Assembly (NCBI GenBank): GCA_040219575.1
Contig: JAVJSD010000010.1
Span: forward strand, 1 to 64,000
Source: JAVJSD01 sp040219575
Lineage (GTDB): Bacteria; Planctomycetota; Planctomycetia; Pirellulales; Pirellulaceae
Length of the DNA stretch: 64,000 nucleotides
Direction of reading: 5' to 3'
The notes under the pieces were generated by a model, which worked only from the letters and a program-made list of their open reading frames with translations, did not search any database and was not told the origin of the DNA. Made by a program: the position numbers and the translations under genes. Shown here piece after piece: positions 26,966-35,736 of the stretch (within the stretch, counting starts at the first letter, position 1; each line of letters starts with the position of its first letter).

Positions 26966-27018
26966 ATTCCTCGCACGCCCCGCCTCCTCCACGCTCTGCG
27001 TGGGTCGACCTTATCGTG

Positions 27019-28221
27019 CTATTTGGGCGTTTTGTCTTCGGAGGATTTGGGTTGCCACCGAACAAAGTTATTCAGCCACCAACCCGCCACCGCTCCCGCA
27101 ACTCCGCCAACGACCGCCGCAATCACCGACATGTACTTAACATGAAGGGGTTCCGTGGGACTGCGATGAATATCCAGCGGAAGTCGAGCCACGGTCAACT
27201 CCTCACCCTGCGGCCGCGCTTCGTCGGCGTTCATGCCGATCTTGAACTTAGCGCCCTGAAACTCCTCGTCGACGGTCGCCTTCCAGGTCCAGGTGATGGA
27301 GTTTTGCGGGTCGATGGTCACCGAATCCTGAAGCTTGAATTTCTCGTCTTTCTTTCCACCAACTGACACCGTCGTTGGGGTGAACTGCAAACCGTTCGGA
27401 ATGCCCGGATCATAGAGCTCCGGGCCGAGATTGATGTCGGGCAGCGACAGATCCTTGGCGAAGACGGCCGGCGTGAAGGTGACCGTGGCGGGCCGCTCTT
27501 CACCCGGCGTCATGGCGTGTTCGTAGTCGGCGGTCAACGTTCCAAACAACGTATTCATGGTCACCTTCGTTTGATCGCCAAGAATGGTGGTGACCGGTGG
27601 ACCGACTTGCGACGCATACTTCTGGAGCAGCCAGTCGCGGATCGCATCGGTCTGCTGACCTTGAAGCTCTACAAGAGATTTTTCCGCATCGGATTTGCTC
27701 ACCGCGAGGGCGTTGATGTCGTTGGTCAGCGACTCCTTCGTTTTCTGTGCGTCCTCGATTTGCATCTGAACCGCCATCAACTGTTGCTCTCGCGCTTTCA
27801 CTTCGGCATCCAAGTCGGTGATGGGCTGAATCGCCTTCAATAGCGCCTGTTGCTGTTCTTGATGCGACTGAAGTTGCTGCATCAATTCGGTCTCCCTGCG
27901 CTGCATGCTGGAGAGCGTGGGACCCACGACATCCTCGAATCGCGCAATTGCGTCCTCGACGTGGCGGGCGCACTCCGCAGGAATGTCCTTGAAGCGGACC
28001 ATGTCGTCGAATCGCTTGCGGACCTGGGCGAGTCCGTCGACCACAGCCTGCCGCTGGGTGCTGATTTCGCCGAGCGTTTTCTTCGCTTGGGAGACGGATT
28101 CCACGAGCGGCCTGACATCCGGCAACGGCGTCGGGGCGGCCTGCCAGCCCGCCGCCTGACCTACGAAAACGAGGGCGGCTGCCGTCGCGGTAAGAACGAA
28201 CACTTCCGGTCTACGACACAT
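27019..28221 (-). CDS. exported coiled-coil protein with C-terminal membrane anchor, unknown function
   Basis: 400 residues. The ATG at 28221 has an AGGAGG site 7 bases upstream. Residues 1-27 form a signal peptide (VFVLTATAAALVFVGQAAG). About 35-215 is predicted coiled coil, rich in Gln/Glu/Lys/Leu heptads (QQLQSHQEQQQALLKAI, then DAEVKAREQQLMAVQMQIED). About 225-350 looks like a beta-sandwich (VTMNTLFGTLTADYEHAM, NSITWTWKATVDEEF), and residues ~375-393 form a membrane helix (VIAAVVGGVAGAVAGWW) before a short basic tail. I do not recognise the family. The layout suggests a periplasmic stalk fixed in the inner membrane. It stands alone. Confidence 0.75.
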   Translation of the reverse strand: MCRRPEVFVLTATAAALVFVGQAAGWQAAPTPLPDVRPLVESVSQAKKTLGEISTQRQAVVDGLAQVRKRFDDMVRFKDIPAECARHVEDAIARFEDVVGPTLSSMQRRETELMQQLQSHQEQQQALLKAIQPITDLDAEVKAREQQLMAVQMQIEDAQKTKESLTNDINALAVSKSDAEKSLVELQGQQTDAIRDWLLQKYASQVGPPVTTILGDQTKVTMNTLFGTLTADYEHAMTPGEERPATVTFTPAVFAKDLSLPDINLGPELYDPGIPNGLQFTPTTVSVGGKKDEKFKLQDSVTIDPQNSITWTWKATVDEEFQGAKFKIGMNADEARPQGEELTVARLPLDIHRSPTEPLHVKYMSVIAAVVGGVAGAVAGWWLNNFVRWQPKSSEDKTPK

Positions 28222-28494
28222 GGGGGTTCCTCCTGGCAAGAGATTACTGCGAAACCAACACCCCTCAACTTGGTTCACAGTACGGATTGGTGAAGTAGCA
28301 CTCCTCCTTCGCCCGCTGGAAATCGTTCTTCGCGCCGCTGATTGTAGCACGCAAAACGGCGCGCCGATCCGCGTTTATCTTCGCCTTCGTTCGCACGACC
28401 GGCCGCTCGCCCGGAGCGGCGGGCTTCCGCGCGCGACCGATTTCGGGTATTGGTGCAGGTCCTCCAGCTACCCACCTTCTTCCGCCGTCCAACC

Positions 28495-29769
28495 ATGCAA
28501 GTCTTTGAAGATGTCGCCTGCACCGTTTGTGGATGCGTCTGCGACGACCTGAGCATCACCGTCGACGAGGGGCGCATCGTCGAGGCGCGCGGAAGCTGTC
28601 ATCTGTCGGAAGCGTGGTTCCTCGGGCAAGAGGCCAACCAACCGCCGGCGGCGGAGATCGAGCAGCAGGCGGCGGCGTGGGAGGCGGCGATCGAGCGGGC
28701 CGCGGAGCTTCTCAACCGCGCCCGCTATCCCCTCATCTACGGCCTGTCGCGCAGCAGCACCCAAGGACAACGGGCGGCGGTGCGGCTGGCGGAGGTCTTG
28801 GGGGCCTGCATCGACACCACCGCCTCGCTGTGCCATGCCCCCTCGATCATGGCGATCCAGGAAGTCGGCGAGTCGACCTGCTCCTTGGGAGAGATCAAGA
28901 ATCGCGCCGATCTGGTCGTCTTCTGGGGCGTCGATCCGCTGCAAAGCCATCCCCGCCACCTGGAGCGCTACTCGGCGGAGCCCCAGGGCCTGTTCGTGCC
29001 GCAAGCCCGACAAGGGCGGACGCTGGTGGTGGTCGATCACGCGGCGACCGAGACGAGCGAAGTCGCCGATCGCTTCCTGCAGGTCGAGCAGGATGGCGAC
29101 TTCGAGGTGCTATGGACGTTGCGTTGCCTGGTGCGGGGACTGCCGGTCGAAGCGCGGGACGTCGGCGGCGTCGCCTTCGAGTCGCTGCGCGCGTTGGCCG
29201 AGCGGATGAAGTCGTGCCGCTGCGGTGTGTTGTTCTTCGGCCTGGGACTGGCGCGCACGGGCAATGGGCATCGCAACGTCGAAGCGTTGCTGCGCCTGGT
29301 CACCGACCTCAACGCCCACACCCGTTTTCACGCGCGGCGGATGCGGATCCCCGGCGACGTGACCGGGGCCGACAGTGTGCTCTGCTGGCAGACGGGCTTT
29401 CCGTTCAGTGTGAATCTCAGCCGCGGTTACCCGCGTTACAATCCGGGCGAGTACTCCGCCGACGACATGCTCGCGCGCGGCGAGGTGGACGCCTGCCTGC
29501 TGGTCGGCAGCGAGGGCGTGGCGCAAATGTCGGCGGCGGCCGTCGCGCATCTGGAGCGGATTCCGACGATTGCGCTCGACCATCCCACGGTCGCCACGAG
29601 CATCACGCCGACCGTCCGATTCACCACGTCGGTCTACGGCATCCATTTGCCTGGCACCGCGTATCGTATGGACGAAGTGCCGATCCCCTTGCGGGCCGTG
29701 CTGCCGCCGCGTTACGCCAGCGACGCCGAGGTGCTCGGCGCGCTGCGAAAGCGGCTCGTCGTAGGGTAG
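28495..29769 (+). CDS. fhcB: formyltransferase/hydrolase complex subunit B (formylmethanofuran dehydrogenase subunit B homologue)
   Basis: 424 residues from the ATG at 28495. The N-terminus has the iron-sulfur-like cluster CTVCGCVCDDL and, further on, a Cys in GSCHLSE; SLCHAPS at ~110-120 matches the region that in FwdB holds the metal-ligand Cys. LLNRARYPLIYGLSRSS and DLVVFWGVDPLQSHPRH are typical of molybdopterin-oxidoreductase-fold FwdB/FhcB. In bacteria the Fhc complex transfers and hydrolyses the formyl group from tetrahydromethanopterin to formate during formaldehyde oxidation; FhcB there is thought to be non-catalytic. No other C1 gene is in the window. Its last three codons and stop lie in a palindromic repeat. 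Confidence 0.88.
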   Translation: MQVFEDVACTVCGCVCDDLSITVDEGRIVEARGSCHLSEAWFLGQEANQPPAAEIEQQAAAWEAAIERAAELLNRARYPLIYGLSRSSTQGQRAAVRLAEVLGACIDTTASLCHAPSIMAIQEVGESTCSLGEIKNRADLVVFWGVDPLQSHPRHLERYSAEPQGLFVPQARQGRTLVVVDHAATETSEVADRFLQVEQDGDFEVLWTLRCLVRGLPVEARDVGGVAFESLRALAERMKSCRCGVLFFGLGLARTGNGHRNVEALLRLVTDLNAHTRFHARRMRIPGDVTGADSVLCWQTGFPFSVNLSRGYPRYNPGEYSADDMLARGEVDACLLVGSEGVAQMSAAAVAHLERIPTIALDHPTVATSITPTVRFTTSVYGIHLPGTAYRMDEVPIPLRAVLPPRYASDAEVLGALRKRLVVG

Positions 29770-29826
29770 GCATCCTGCCTGCCATATCGCGCAGGACTTC
29801 GTGGCAGCCTGGAAGGCCGCCCTACG
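29760..29826. repeat. palindromic repeat supplying the stop codons of both convergent genes
   Basis: The 25-base arms 29760-29784 and 29802-29826 are complementary at about 19 of 25 positions, with perfect outer CGTAGGG/CCCTACG. The TAG of fhcB (29767-29769) lies inside the left arm, and the TAG of the minus-strand deacetylase (29822-29824) inside the right arm. The left arm itself contains a small hairpin (GGCATCCTGCC). Confidence 0.75.
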
Positions 29827-30655
29827 ATTTCGTTGTTGGAAACAGGCGGGCGACTTCGTCGGTGCTGGGGGCGGCGGCGTACTCGCTGATCTCGAACGCC
29901 TCGACCAATTCGACGCCGGCCGCGTGCTCGGCGCCGTAGGCGGCCCGAAGTTGTTCGCGGAAGCGGTCGGCTACTCCCTTTTGTCGATCGGCGTATTGCC
30001 GCCGCAGCCAGGCCCGTCGCTCCGTCGCGTCGCCGGGAACTTCCGCTTCCATCCGCCGGTTGTACGGCAGCCAGTCGAAGACTTGCGACGCATGGCAGGC
30101 CAGCATGGCGACGATCGTGTCGACCTGCGGGCCCACGTCGATCACCACGTCCGCGCGAAACGGGCAAGGGCGCGTGAAGTCGTCCCGCAATTGCGCAACG
30201 ACGGGATCGCGCCGCAGGGCGGGCGTATCGGGAACGACCAACGGCACGGTCACCATGTAGGAGGCGTCCTGCACCGCCTGCCCGATGGCGCGATGGTCGG
30301 GATGATAGTCGCTGACACGATGCGTGAGAACCAGATCGGGCCGCCAGCAGCGAATCTCACGGATCACGCGCTCGCGGAGCTCGAGCGTCGGCAGCAGCGC
30401 GCCGTCGGGAAAATCCCACACGTCGCTCTCGGCGCCGATCACGGCCGCCGCGGCGGCCGCCTCTTCGCGGCGAATGCGCGTCAATTGCTCGCGCGGCAAC
30501 CGATGATGTCCCGCGTCGCCGCGCGTGACCGACACCAGTTTCACGTCACGACCGAGCTTCCGGTAAATCTCCGCCAGCCCGCCCGCCTTGATCTCCGCAT
30601 CGTCGGGATGGGCGCCCAGCACGAGCAATCGCGGGGATGGAGTTTGTTCCGCCAT
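29822..30655 (-). CDS. LmbE/PIG-L family de-N-acetylase-like protein
   Basis: 277 residues from ATG 30655; an in-frame ATG 5 codons earlier is possible. Zinc-site motifs of the LmbE-like family are clear: GAHPDDAEI near the N-terminus and YHPDHRAIG at ~125, with DVKLVSVTRGDAGHH between. Members deacetylate N-acetylglucosamine-type substrates (BshB in bacillithiol synthesis, MshB, GlcNAc-PI deacetylase). Which substrate is used here is not readable. It lies downstream of pyrE on the same strand, 117 bases apart, with a palindromic repeat between, so co-transcription is uncertain. The stop codon lies in a repeat shared with fhcB. Confidence 0.88.
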   Translation of the reverse strand: MAEQTPSPRLLVLGAHPDDAEIKAGGLAEIYRKLGRDVKLVSVTRGDAGHHRLPREQLTRIRREEAAAAAAVIGAESDVWDFPDGALLPTLELRERVIREIRCWRPDLVLTHRVSDYHPDHRAIGQAVQDASYMVTVPLVVPDTPALRRDPVVAQLRDDFTRPCPFRADVVIDVGPQVDTIVAMLACHASQVFDWLPYNRRMEAEVPGDATERRAWLRRQYADRQKGVADRFREQLRAAYGAEHAAGVELVEAFEISEYAAAPSTDEVARLFPTTKS

Positions 30656-30702
30656 GAATCCGCCTGGCATTGTTGTTGGAGTGTGTCGCGGCGAATCGAT
30701 CT

Positions 30703-30765
30703 GTAGCGGAACTCGTGAGAGTTCCTCTCTTCGAATGCCGTCGGAAGTCTCACGACTTCCGCTAC
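30703..30765. repeat. inverted pair of small palindromes (REP-like)
   Basis: Two 23-base units, 30703-30725 and 30743-30765, are inverted copies of each other with two differences. The differences are compensatory: each unit also folds on itself (GGAACT/AGTTCC in one, GGAAGT/ACTTCC in the other). This is the layout of REP/BIME elements. A shorter relative is at 6191-6213. Confidence 0.75.
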
Positions 30766-30772
30766 GACGTTT

Positions 30773-31324
30773 TCAGGCGCCCGGTTCGATGCCCAGATCG
30801 CGGACGGTGAGCAACGATTCGAGCTTGTAACCGCTCTCGGCGGCGGCCTCCGCGCCCCCTTCGAGTCGATCGACGATGCCGACGATGCCCAGAACCTTCA
30901 GTCCGAAGGCTTCGGCTTGCTCGGCCGCCTTCAGGGCGCTGCCCCCGGTGGTGATGGTGTCCTCGACGATGATCGCCGTGTCGCCGGGCGAGACGGGGCC
31001 CTCCACGCGGCGGCCTTTGCCGTGCTCCTTGGCCTCCTTGCGGACGATGAAGCCCTTCAGCCGCAGATCCTGGCGTCCGGCGAGCGTGATCACGGCGCCG
31101 GTGATGGGGTCGGCGCCGATCGCCATGCCGCCGATGGCGTCGGGCAGGCGGCCGTCCAACAACTCGAGGATTCCCTCACCCACCAGGTTCGCCCCTCGCG
31201 AGTCGAGCGTCAGCCGGCGGCAATCCAGGTAGAAGCTCGCCCGCCGCCCGGAGGCGAGCGTGAACTCGCCGAATTCCAGGGCCGTTTCGCGAACCAATTC
31301 GATTAGGGCCTGCTTGTTGTACAA
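30773..31324 (-). CDS. pyrE: orotate phosphoribosyltransferase
   Basis: 183 residues, the usual size. It converts orotate and PRPP to orotidine 5'-phosphate in pyrimidine synthesis, in the cytoplasm. The PRPP-binding signature is clear (TAIIVEDTITTGGSALKA at ~118-135), as are FGEFTLASGRRASFYLDCR at the N-terminus, GADPITGAV and FIVRKEAKEHGKG, the catalytic loop with conserved Lys residues. It follows the DUF1992 gene by 90 bases on the same strand. Confidence 0.96.
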   Translation of the reverse strand: MYNKQALIELVRETALEFGEFTLASGRRASFYLDCRRLTLDSRGANLVGEGILELLDGRLPDAIGGMAIGADPITGAVITLAGRQDLRLKGFIVRKEAKEHGKGRRVEGPVSPGDTAIIVEDTITTGGSALKAAEQAEAFGLKVLGIVGIVDRLEGGAEAAAESGYKLESLLTVRDLGIEPGA

Positions 31325-31414
31325 CCTCGGGCTCCTCGTTCGGTCGGTGGAAGTGCGTTGACGTCGGCGGCATTTATAACGCGCGCCGCGGCGAATCGCG
31401 ACCGGGGCGGAGGT

Positions 31415-31831
31415 TCAGTCAGGCGCGTCGGCGCCTCGCTGCTGCCGCCACCAGGCCACCGTTTGGTCGATGTCCAGCGGCGACGTGGTCGAAGCGGGGC
31501 CCCACGCGGAAGATAGGTTCGCCTTTTGAATGCGAACGTTGAGCGCTTCGAGTTCACGCCGGACGTCGGCCTCGTGCGGCAATTCGGCGAGACGCTTCAG
31601 GGTGCGGTCGACATCCACGCGAATCTGCAATGCGGGCGGCAGCAGCGACAGGTTCTCACGCCGCGATGTCCGCCGAACCCACCACAGTTCGTCGTACGGT
31701 TCGTCCAACAGCGGCAGCGGTTTGCCAAACCCGGGCAGGTTCTCGAACTGCCCCGTCTCCTGGGCCTCGCGAATCTGCTGCTCCGCGAACGATTCCCACG
31801 ACAGATGCGGCGGCTTCTTGCGTGTGTTCAT
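31415..31831 (-). CDS. DUF1992 (DnaJ subfamily C28-type conserved domain) protein
   Basis: 138 residues. The N-terminal half carries the family hallmark WESFAEQQIREAQETGQFENLPGFGKPLPL (residues ~12-40 of the product; positions 31712-31801), followed by YDELWWVRRTSRREN. The domain is found in bacteria and in eukaryotic DNAJC28; its role is unknown. It starts 9 bases after the stop of the DUF1549 gene, so the two are probably co-transcribed. Nothing unusual in length. Confidence 0.9.
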   Translation of the reverse strand: MNTRKKPPHLSWESFAEQQIREAQETGQFENLPGFGKPLPLLDEPYDELWWVRRTSRRENLSLLPPALQIRVDVDRTLKRLAELPHEADVRRELEALNVRIQKANLSSAWGPASTTSPLDIDQTVAWWRQQRGADAPD

Positions 31832-31840
31832 GCGCCGTAC

Positions 31841-33520
31841 TCAATGATTGAGCGCGAATTCGGCCGAGTTGAGCAGGGCCCACAACACGTCGCCTAGCGC
31901 GGCCTGCTTGTCGGGCGGCGACTCGCGGTGCGTCACATACTCGACGAATTTCTCGCGTTCTTGGACCGTGGGCATCCGCGAGAGCGTGGCCAGAAACAAC
32001 GTCTCCACACGCTGTTCGTCGTCAAGGAACGGGGCGTCGAGCGCCAGCAGCAAGTCGCTGCGCGTGACGTCGACGGCCTCGCCGATCATCTCCCCGTTCA
32101 TCAGCGACAGGGCCTGCGGGATGCCCGCCTGGTATTCGGTGGCGGCCGCGGCCGGCGCGGCGAACTTGTTCAAGAAGGCCTGTCGCCGTTGATCGAAACC
32201 TCGCCCGGCCGCAAAGCCGCGCTGAACGACAGACGCATTGGCGCGGCGGCAGGCGGCCGTCTCCAGGCTGTCGTAGAGTTGCTCGGCGGTGAGCGGCTTG
32301 ACCGACATCACGGCGAACAGGTCGCTGCGCGGTGCGTCGTCGCCCGGCGCCGCGCTGGAAAGCTGATAGGCCCGAGTCGACGCCAGCACCCGTATCAACT
32401 CCCGCAGGTCGAAGCCGCTTTCGACGAAATGACTCGCCAACTCGTCGAACAGTTCCCCATGGCTGGGAAGATTGTGCTGTCCCAGGTCGTCGACCGGTTC
32501 GACGAGTCCACGGCCGAATAGCTGCGCCCAAACGCGATTCACCGCGGCCCGCGCGAAGTACGGATTCTGCTTGTCGGTCATCCAATCGGCCAACGCCCGT
32601 CGCCGAGAGTTCGATTCCCCCTCGGCAAGCGTTTCGCCGCCCAGGTACCGCGGCGCGACGACCTCGTCGGTCTCGGGCAATTTCACTTCGCCCTCGTCGA
32701 CCTCTCGCAAGACCGTCACGATTTGTTGCTGGGCTCGAGGTTGCTCCAGTCGGGCGAAGAAGGCGGCGTAGCTCCAGAAGTCGCGTTGCGACCAGACGTC
32801 GAAGGGATGGTCGTGACACTGCGCGCAGCCGATCTGCACTCCCAACAAAGCCCGTGACGTGGCGGACGCCAACTCCTCCGGCTTCACGCCGACCGTGGCG
32901 TAAAACAGCCCGGGGCCCGTCTGAAACACCTGCCCCTCGGCCAGCAGCAACTCGCGGACCGTGCGATCGTAGGGAACGTTGTCGGCGAACTGCGTTCGCA
33001 GCCAGTTCTCAAAAGTCAGCCCGCCGCCGAAGCGTCGCAGGTCGGCGTCGGAGGGGAGCAGGAATCCGCGCCACACGGCGGCGAAGTGGCTGGCGTACTG
33101 GGGACGCACTGCTGCGTGATCGCCCGTTGCGGCATCCGTCGCTTTAGGTTCCGCCGCGATGCCGAGCAAGCGGTCGATCAGGCGCTGGCGTTTGTCCGGC
33201 TGGTCGTCGGCGAGAAACGCCCGCGCCTCGGAGACGCGCGGAACGCGCCCCGTCAGGTCGAGGTAGATTCTCCGCAGAAACTCGGCGTCGCTGGCGAGCG
33301 GTGCGGGCTTCACGCCCGCCTCCTTCCAGCCGTTCGCCAACAACTCGTCGATGCGGCGCGCCATCGCCGTCCGCTCGTCGGTCGATGCTTCGTCTTTCCG
33401 GGCGGCATCTTCCGCCGAGAGGGTACCCGCCGCCCCCACAAGGAATCCGAGGCAACTTACCAGCGCCGCGCTGCGCACGAACCGGAGAATGTTTCGACCG
33501 AGCATGAGCGGGAGTCCCAT
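31841..33520 (-). CDS. secreted DUF1549/DUF1553 protein without a DUF1501 neighbour
   Basis: 559 residues from ATG 33520; ATG 33505 is an alternative, and neither has a clear ribosome site. Signal peptide VRSAALVSCLGFLVGAAGTLSAED. DUF1549: LASDAEFLRRIYLDLTGRVP, and CAQCHDHPFDVWSQRDFW with C-x-x-C-H. DUF1553: AVNRVWAQLFGRGLVEPVDDLG, VMSVKPLTAEQLYDSLETA, and the end LWALLNSAEFALNH. It resembles the 23839-25524 product in order of motifs, but no DUF1501 gene follows; instead it leads into DUF1992 and pyrE. Upstream by 96 bases is a HEAT/PDZ protein gene. Confidence 0.9.
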   Translation of the reverse strand: MGLPLMLGRNILRFVRSAALVSCLGFLVGAAGTLSAEDAARKDEASTDERTAMARRIDELLANGWKEAGVKPAPLASDAEFLRRIYLDLTGRVPRVSEARAFLADDQPDKRQRLIDRLLGIAAEPKATDAATGDHAAVRPQYASHFAAVWRGFLLPSDADLRRFGGGLTFENWLRTQFADNVPYDRTVRELLLAEGQVFQTGPGLFYATVGVKPEELASATSRALLGVQIGCAQCHDHPFDVWSQRDFWSYAAFFARLEQPRAQQQIVTVLREVDEGEVKLPETDEVVAPRYLGGETLAEGESNSRRRALADWMTDKQNPYFARAAVNRVWAQLFGRGLVEPVDDLGQHNLPSHGELFDELASHFVESGFDLRELIRVLASTRAYQLSSAAPGDDAPRSDLFAVMSVKPLTAEQLYDSLETAACRRANASVVQRGFAAGRGFDQRRQAFLNKFAAPAAAATEYQAGIPQALSLMNGEMIGEAVDVTRSDLLLALDAPFLDDEQRVETLFLATLSRMPTVQEREKFVEYVTHRESPPDKQAALGDVLWALLNSAEFALNH

Positions 33521-33616
33521 AGTAGGCGAGGGTGCACAGGTGAGTGCCCTCTGGACCTCCACAGGTTCATCGCCGTAGGCCATCACCCGGGCGATCCTTG
33601 ACATTCGCCCGGCCGC

Positions 33617-35125
33617 CTACCGGGCGCCCAGTTTCACGCGGCGAGAGAGCGTTTCGTCGCCGCGGCGGACTTCCACTTCGACCGGGTCGCCGACCTTGCG
33701 GGCGGCGACGATCCAGGACAGCGTCTCGAAGCTGAGTGTCGTCAGGCCGTCGATGCGGGTGATGACGTCGTTCTGACGCACGCCCGCCTGTGCGGCGGCG
33801 GAGCCGGCGACGAGATGCGTGATCCGAAACCCGCCGTCGGTCGGCTCGCCGCTGACGCCGAGCATGCCCGGGCCGAAGGCCTGCACGGCCACCTCGGGAC
33901 GTTGGCGTTTGAAGGCGGCCAGATCCTTGATGTCGTAGTCGGCCTGCTGCAACGAGAGGTGCTTGAGTTGCTGCATTTGCTCGATTTCGCGGAGCGCCGC
34001 GGAAGTGAACGGCCGCCCGGCGACGACCACGCGCGTCACGTCGTTCAATTCACGGAGCAGCCGCAGGTCGTCGTCGCTCCCCTTCCAGTCGGGGCCGATT
34101 TCCAACACGCGTCCCTCGCCGCCAAGACCGAGGCTGGCGATGCCGGTCGAACTCAGCGCCACGTCGTACAACTCCGTCGTGTCGATCAACATGGTGATGC
34201 CGTCGACCTCCAAACTCTCGGCAGCCGACTCGATCACTTCGGCGGGAATCTCGGCGCCCGGCACGTCTTCCGCCACCGGTTCGAGCGTGGGCGGGTCGGC
34301 GTACGGATCATCAGTCGGCGCGACACCCGCCGGCTCGACGTCGACCTCGACTTTTCGGGTTCGCACGATTTCCGGCTCTTCTTCACCCAGGGCGCGCTCC
34401 AGCAGCGGCGCCATCTCGGGAGAAGAAAGCGAGCGCAAGTCGGGGGGACGGGTTGTGATGAGAGGCGGCTCAGGCTCCGCCGCGTCGGTGGCGGGGATCA
34501 CGTACGAATCGATCGCGATCATCTCGGGAGCGAGGAAGGTGGGCGAGAACGCCGACGCTGTGAGGACCTCCCCATACGGCGGCTCGTGCAATCGCCCCCC
34601 CAACTCCTGGAAGCGACGGGCGGCGCGCCCGTGACGGAACTCGCGCCACTGGCTCGTAAGGTCCGCGGCCTGACGCGCGAAGCGCTCGTGCTTCGGAGCG
34701 AGTTGCTCCATCGCGCGGCAGACGCTTGCGAGGGTTTGCTCGTCGCCGGAGAGCGCGATTCGCTGCAACACCTCCCCGGCCCGCCAGGAGACTTCAGGAC
34801 TGTCGCTGGTCGCCGCGGCGGCGACCTGTTCAATGGCGCCCACGCCGGCGCCGGTCAGAAGCTGCATGGCGGCTTCTCGCCGCCGATAGTCGCCGTCGCC
34901 GAGTTGTGCGACCCACTGGGCGATTTGCGACGGCGCCGGCGTCGCGATTCGCCCCGCGCCGCCTGATGGCGAGGCCGCCTGCAACGATCCCGCGGGCGCG
35001 TGATCGGCCGCACGCGCCGTACGAGCGCCGAGTGCGACGCAGCCGAGTGCGACGCAGCCGAGCGTCAATACAACCACTACTGCGTGTGCGAACAACACCC
35101 GAAGCCGGAACATAACGGCACCCAT
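33617..35125 (-). CDS. exported HEAT-repeat and PDZ-domain protein
   Basis: 502 residues; start at 35125 or four codons later at 35113. The signal peptide contains a perfect internal duplication (LGCVA-LGCVA), from a 15-base direct repeat. Residues ~65-130 look like HEAT repeats (GDGDYRRREAAMQLLTGAG, SPEVSWRAGEVLQRIAL). A Pro/Glu-rich linker (~200-310) follows. Residues ~330-410 form a leucine-rich-like segment (LRLLRELNDVTRVVVAGRPF, MQQLKHLSLQQADYD). A PDZ domain ends the protein (GMLGVSGEPTDGGFRI, AAAQAGVRQNDVITRIDG). No protease triad is present, so a scaffold or sensor is likelier than an enzyme. Confidence 0.82.
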   Translation of the reverse strand: MGAVMFRLRVLFAHAVVVVLTLGCVALGCVALGARTARAADHAPAGSLQAASPSGGAGRIATPAPSQIAQWVAQLGDGDYRRREAAMQLLTGAGVGAIEQVAAAATSDSPEVSWRAGEVLQRIALSGDEQTLASVCRAMEQLAPKHERFARQAADLTSQWREFRHGRAARRFQELGGRLHEPPYGEVLTASAFSPTFLAPEMIAIDSYVIPATDAAEPEPPLITTRPPDLRSLSSPEMAPLLERALGEEEPEIVRTRKVEVDVEPAGVAPTDDPYADPPTLEPVAEDVPGAEIPAEVIESAAESLEVDGITMLIDTTELYDVALSSTGIASLGLGGEGRVLEIGPDWKGSDDDLRLLRELNDVTRVVVAGRPFTSAALREIEQMQQLKHLSLQQADYDIKDLAAFKRQRPEVAVQAFGPGMLGVSGEPTDGGFRITHLVAGSAAAQAGVRQNDVITRIDGLTTLSFETLSWIVAARKVGDPVEVEVRRGDETLSRRVKLGAR

Positions 35126-35736
35126 CGATTACCAGTTGGCCGCGAGTTTGGCGGACCGCCGCCAGCGATTCCCTAATGGTACGTCAGCACGCGGCGGGTT
35201 GTCGAGTCGCGCGCCGTGAAGTTGCCGTCGTGTAAGGGGCGATTTGGTCGCGGCGAGTGAATTGTTGCCTTTCGGCGGGAGTTTGACTGCTTGCGCGTTT
35301 TGGACGCCTGTCGCGGTTTCTGACAGTCGGTGGAACTTTTCAGCCCGTCGCGATTGCCCCACCAGCAGACCTTTCCTCACGCGCAAGACGCAACCTACAC
35401 TCCGCCAGCGCGCCGCGGAAGGCCGATTGGAACGCCGTTAACGCCCGCGGCGACTTTGCAATCATGCTCCCGCGCAACTCGTGTTCGGGTTGCAGCGCAG
35501 GTGCAGATTGCGTCGCCGCCTGTCGAAAACTTTGCACGAACTTGGTGCGTTTCGGATATTCGCAAACCGCCCGCCGTCCGATTTCAGACAGTACCGCGAC
35601 GGAGTTCGTGTGTGGAATGGATGCCATCGTGGGGACACCGATGTCCCATGACAACAACCTTAAGTCCATCCTCAGCGCGCCAGTAGGATTGCGTGCTGTG
35701 AATGAGATGGATCTCTGTGCAAGGAGTCGAAATACG
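35126..35736. other. intergenic, 611 bases, divergent
   Basis: Lies between the HEAT/PDZ gene (minus) and the BBP7-type barrel gene (plus). No coding frame is convincing. A possible sigma-70-type pair is TTGCAC (35532-35537) and GATATT (35555-35560) with a 17-base spacer, about 180 bases before the barrel ATG; it is weak. An AAGGAG ribosome site lies at 35721. Confidence 0.45.
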
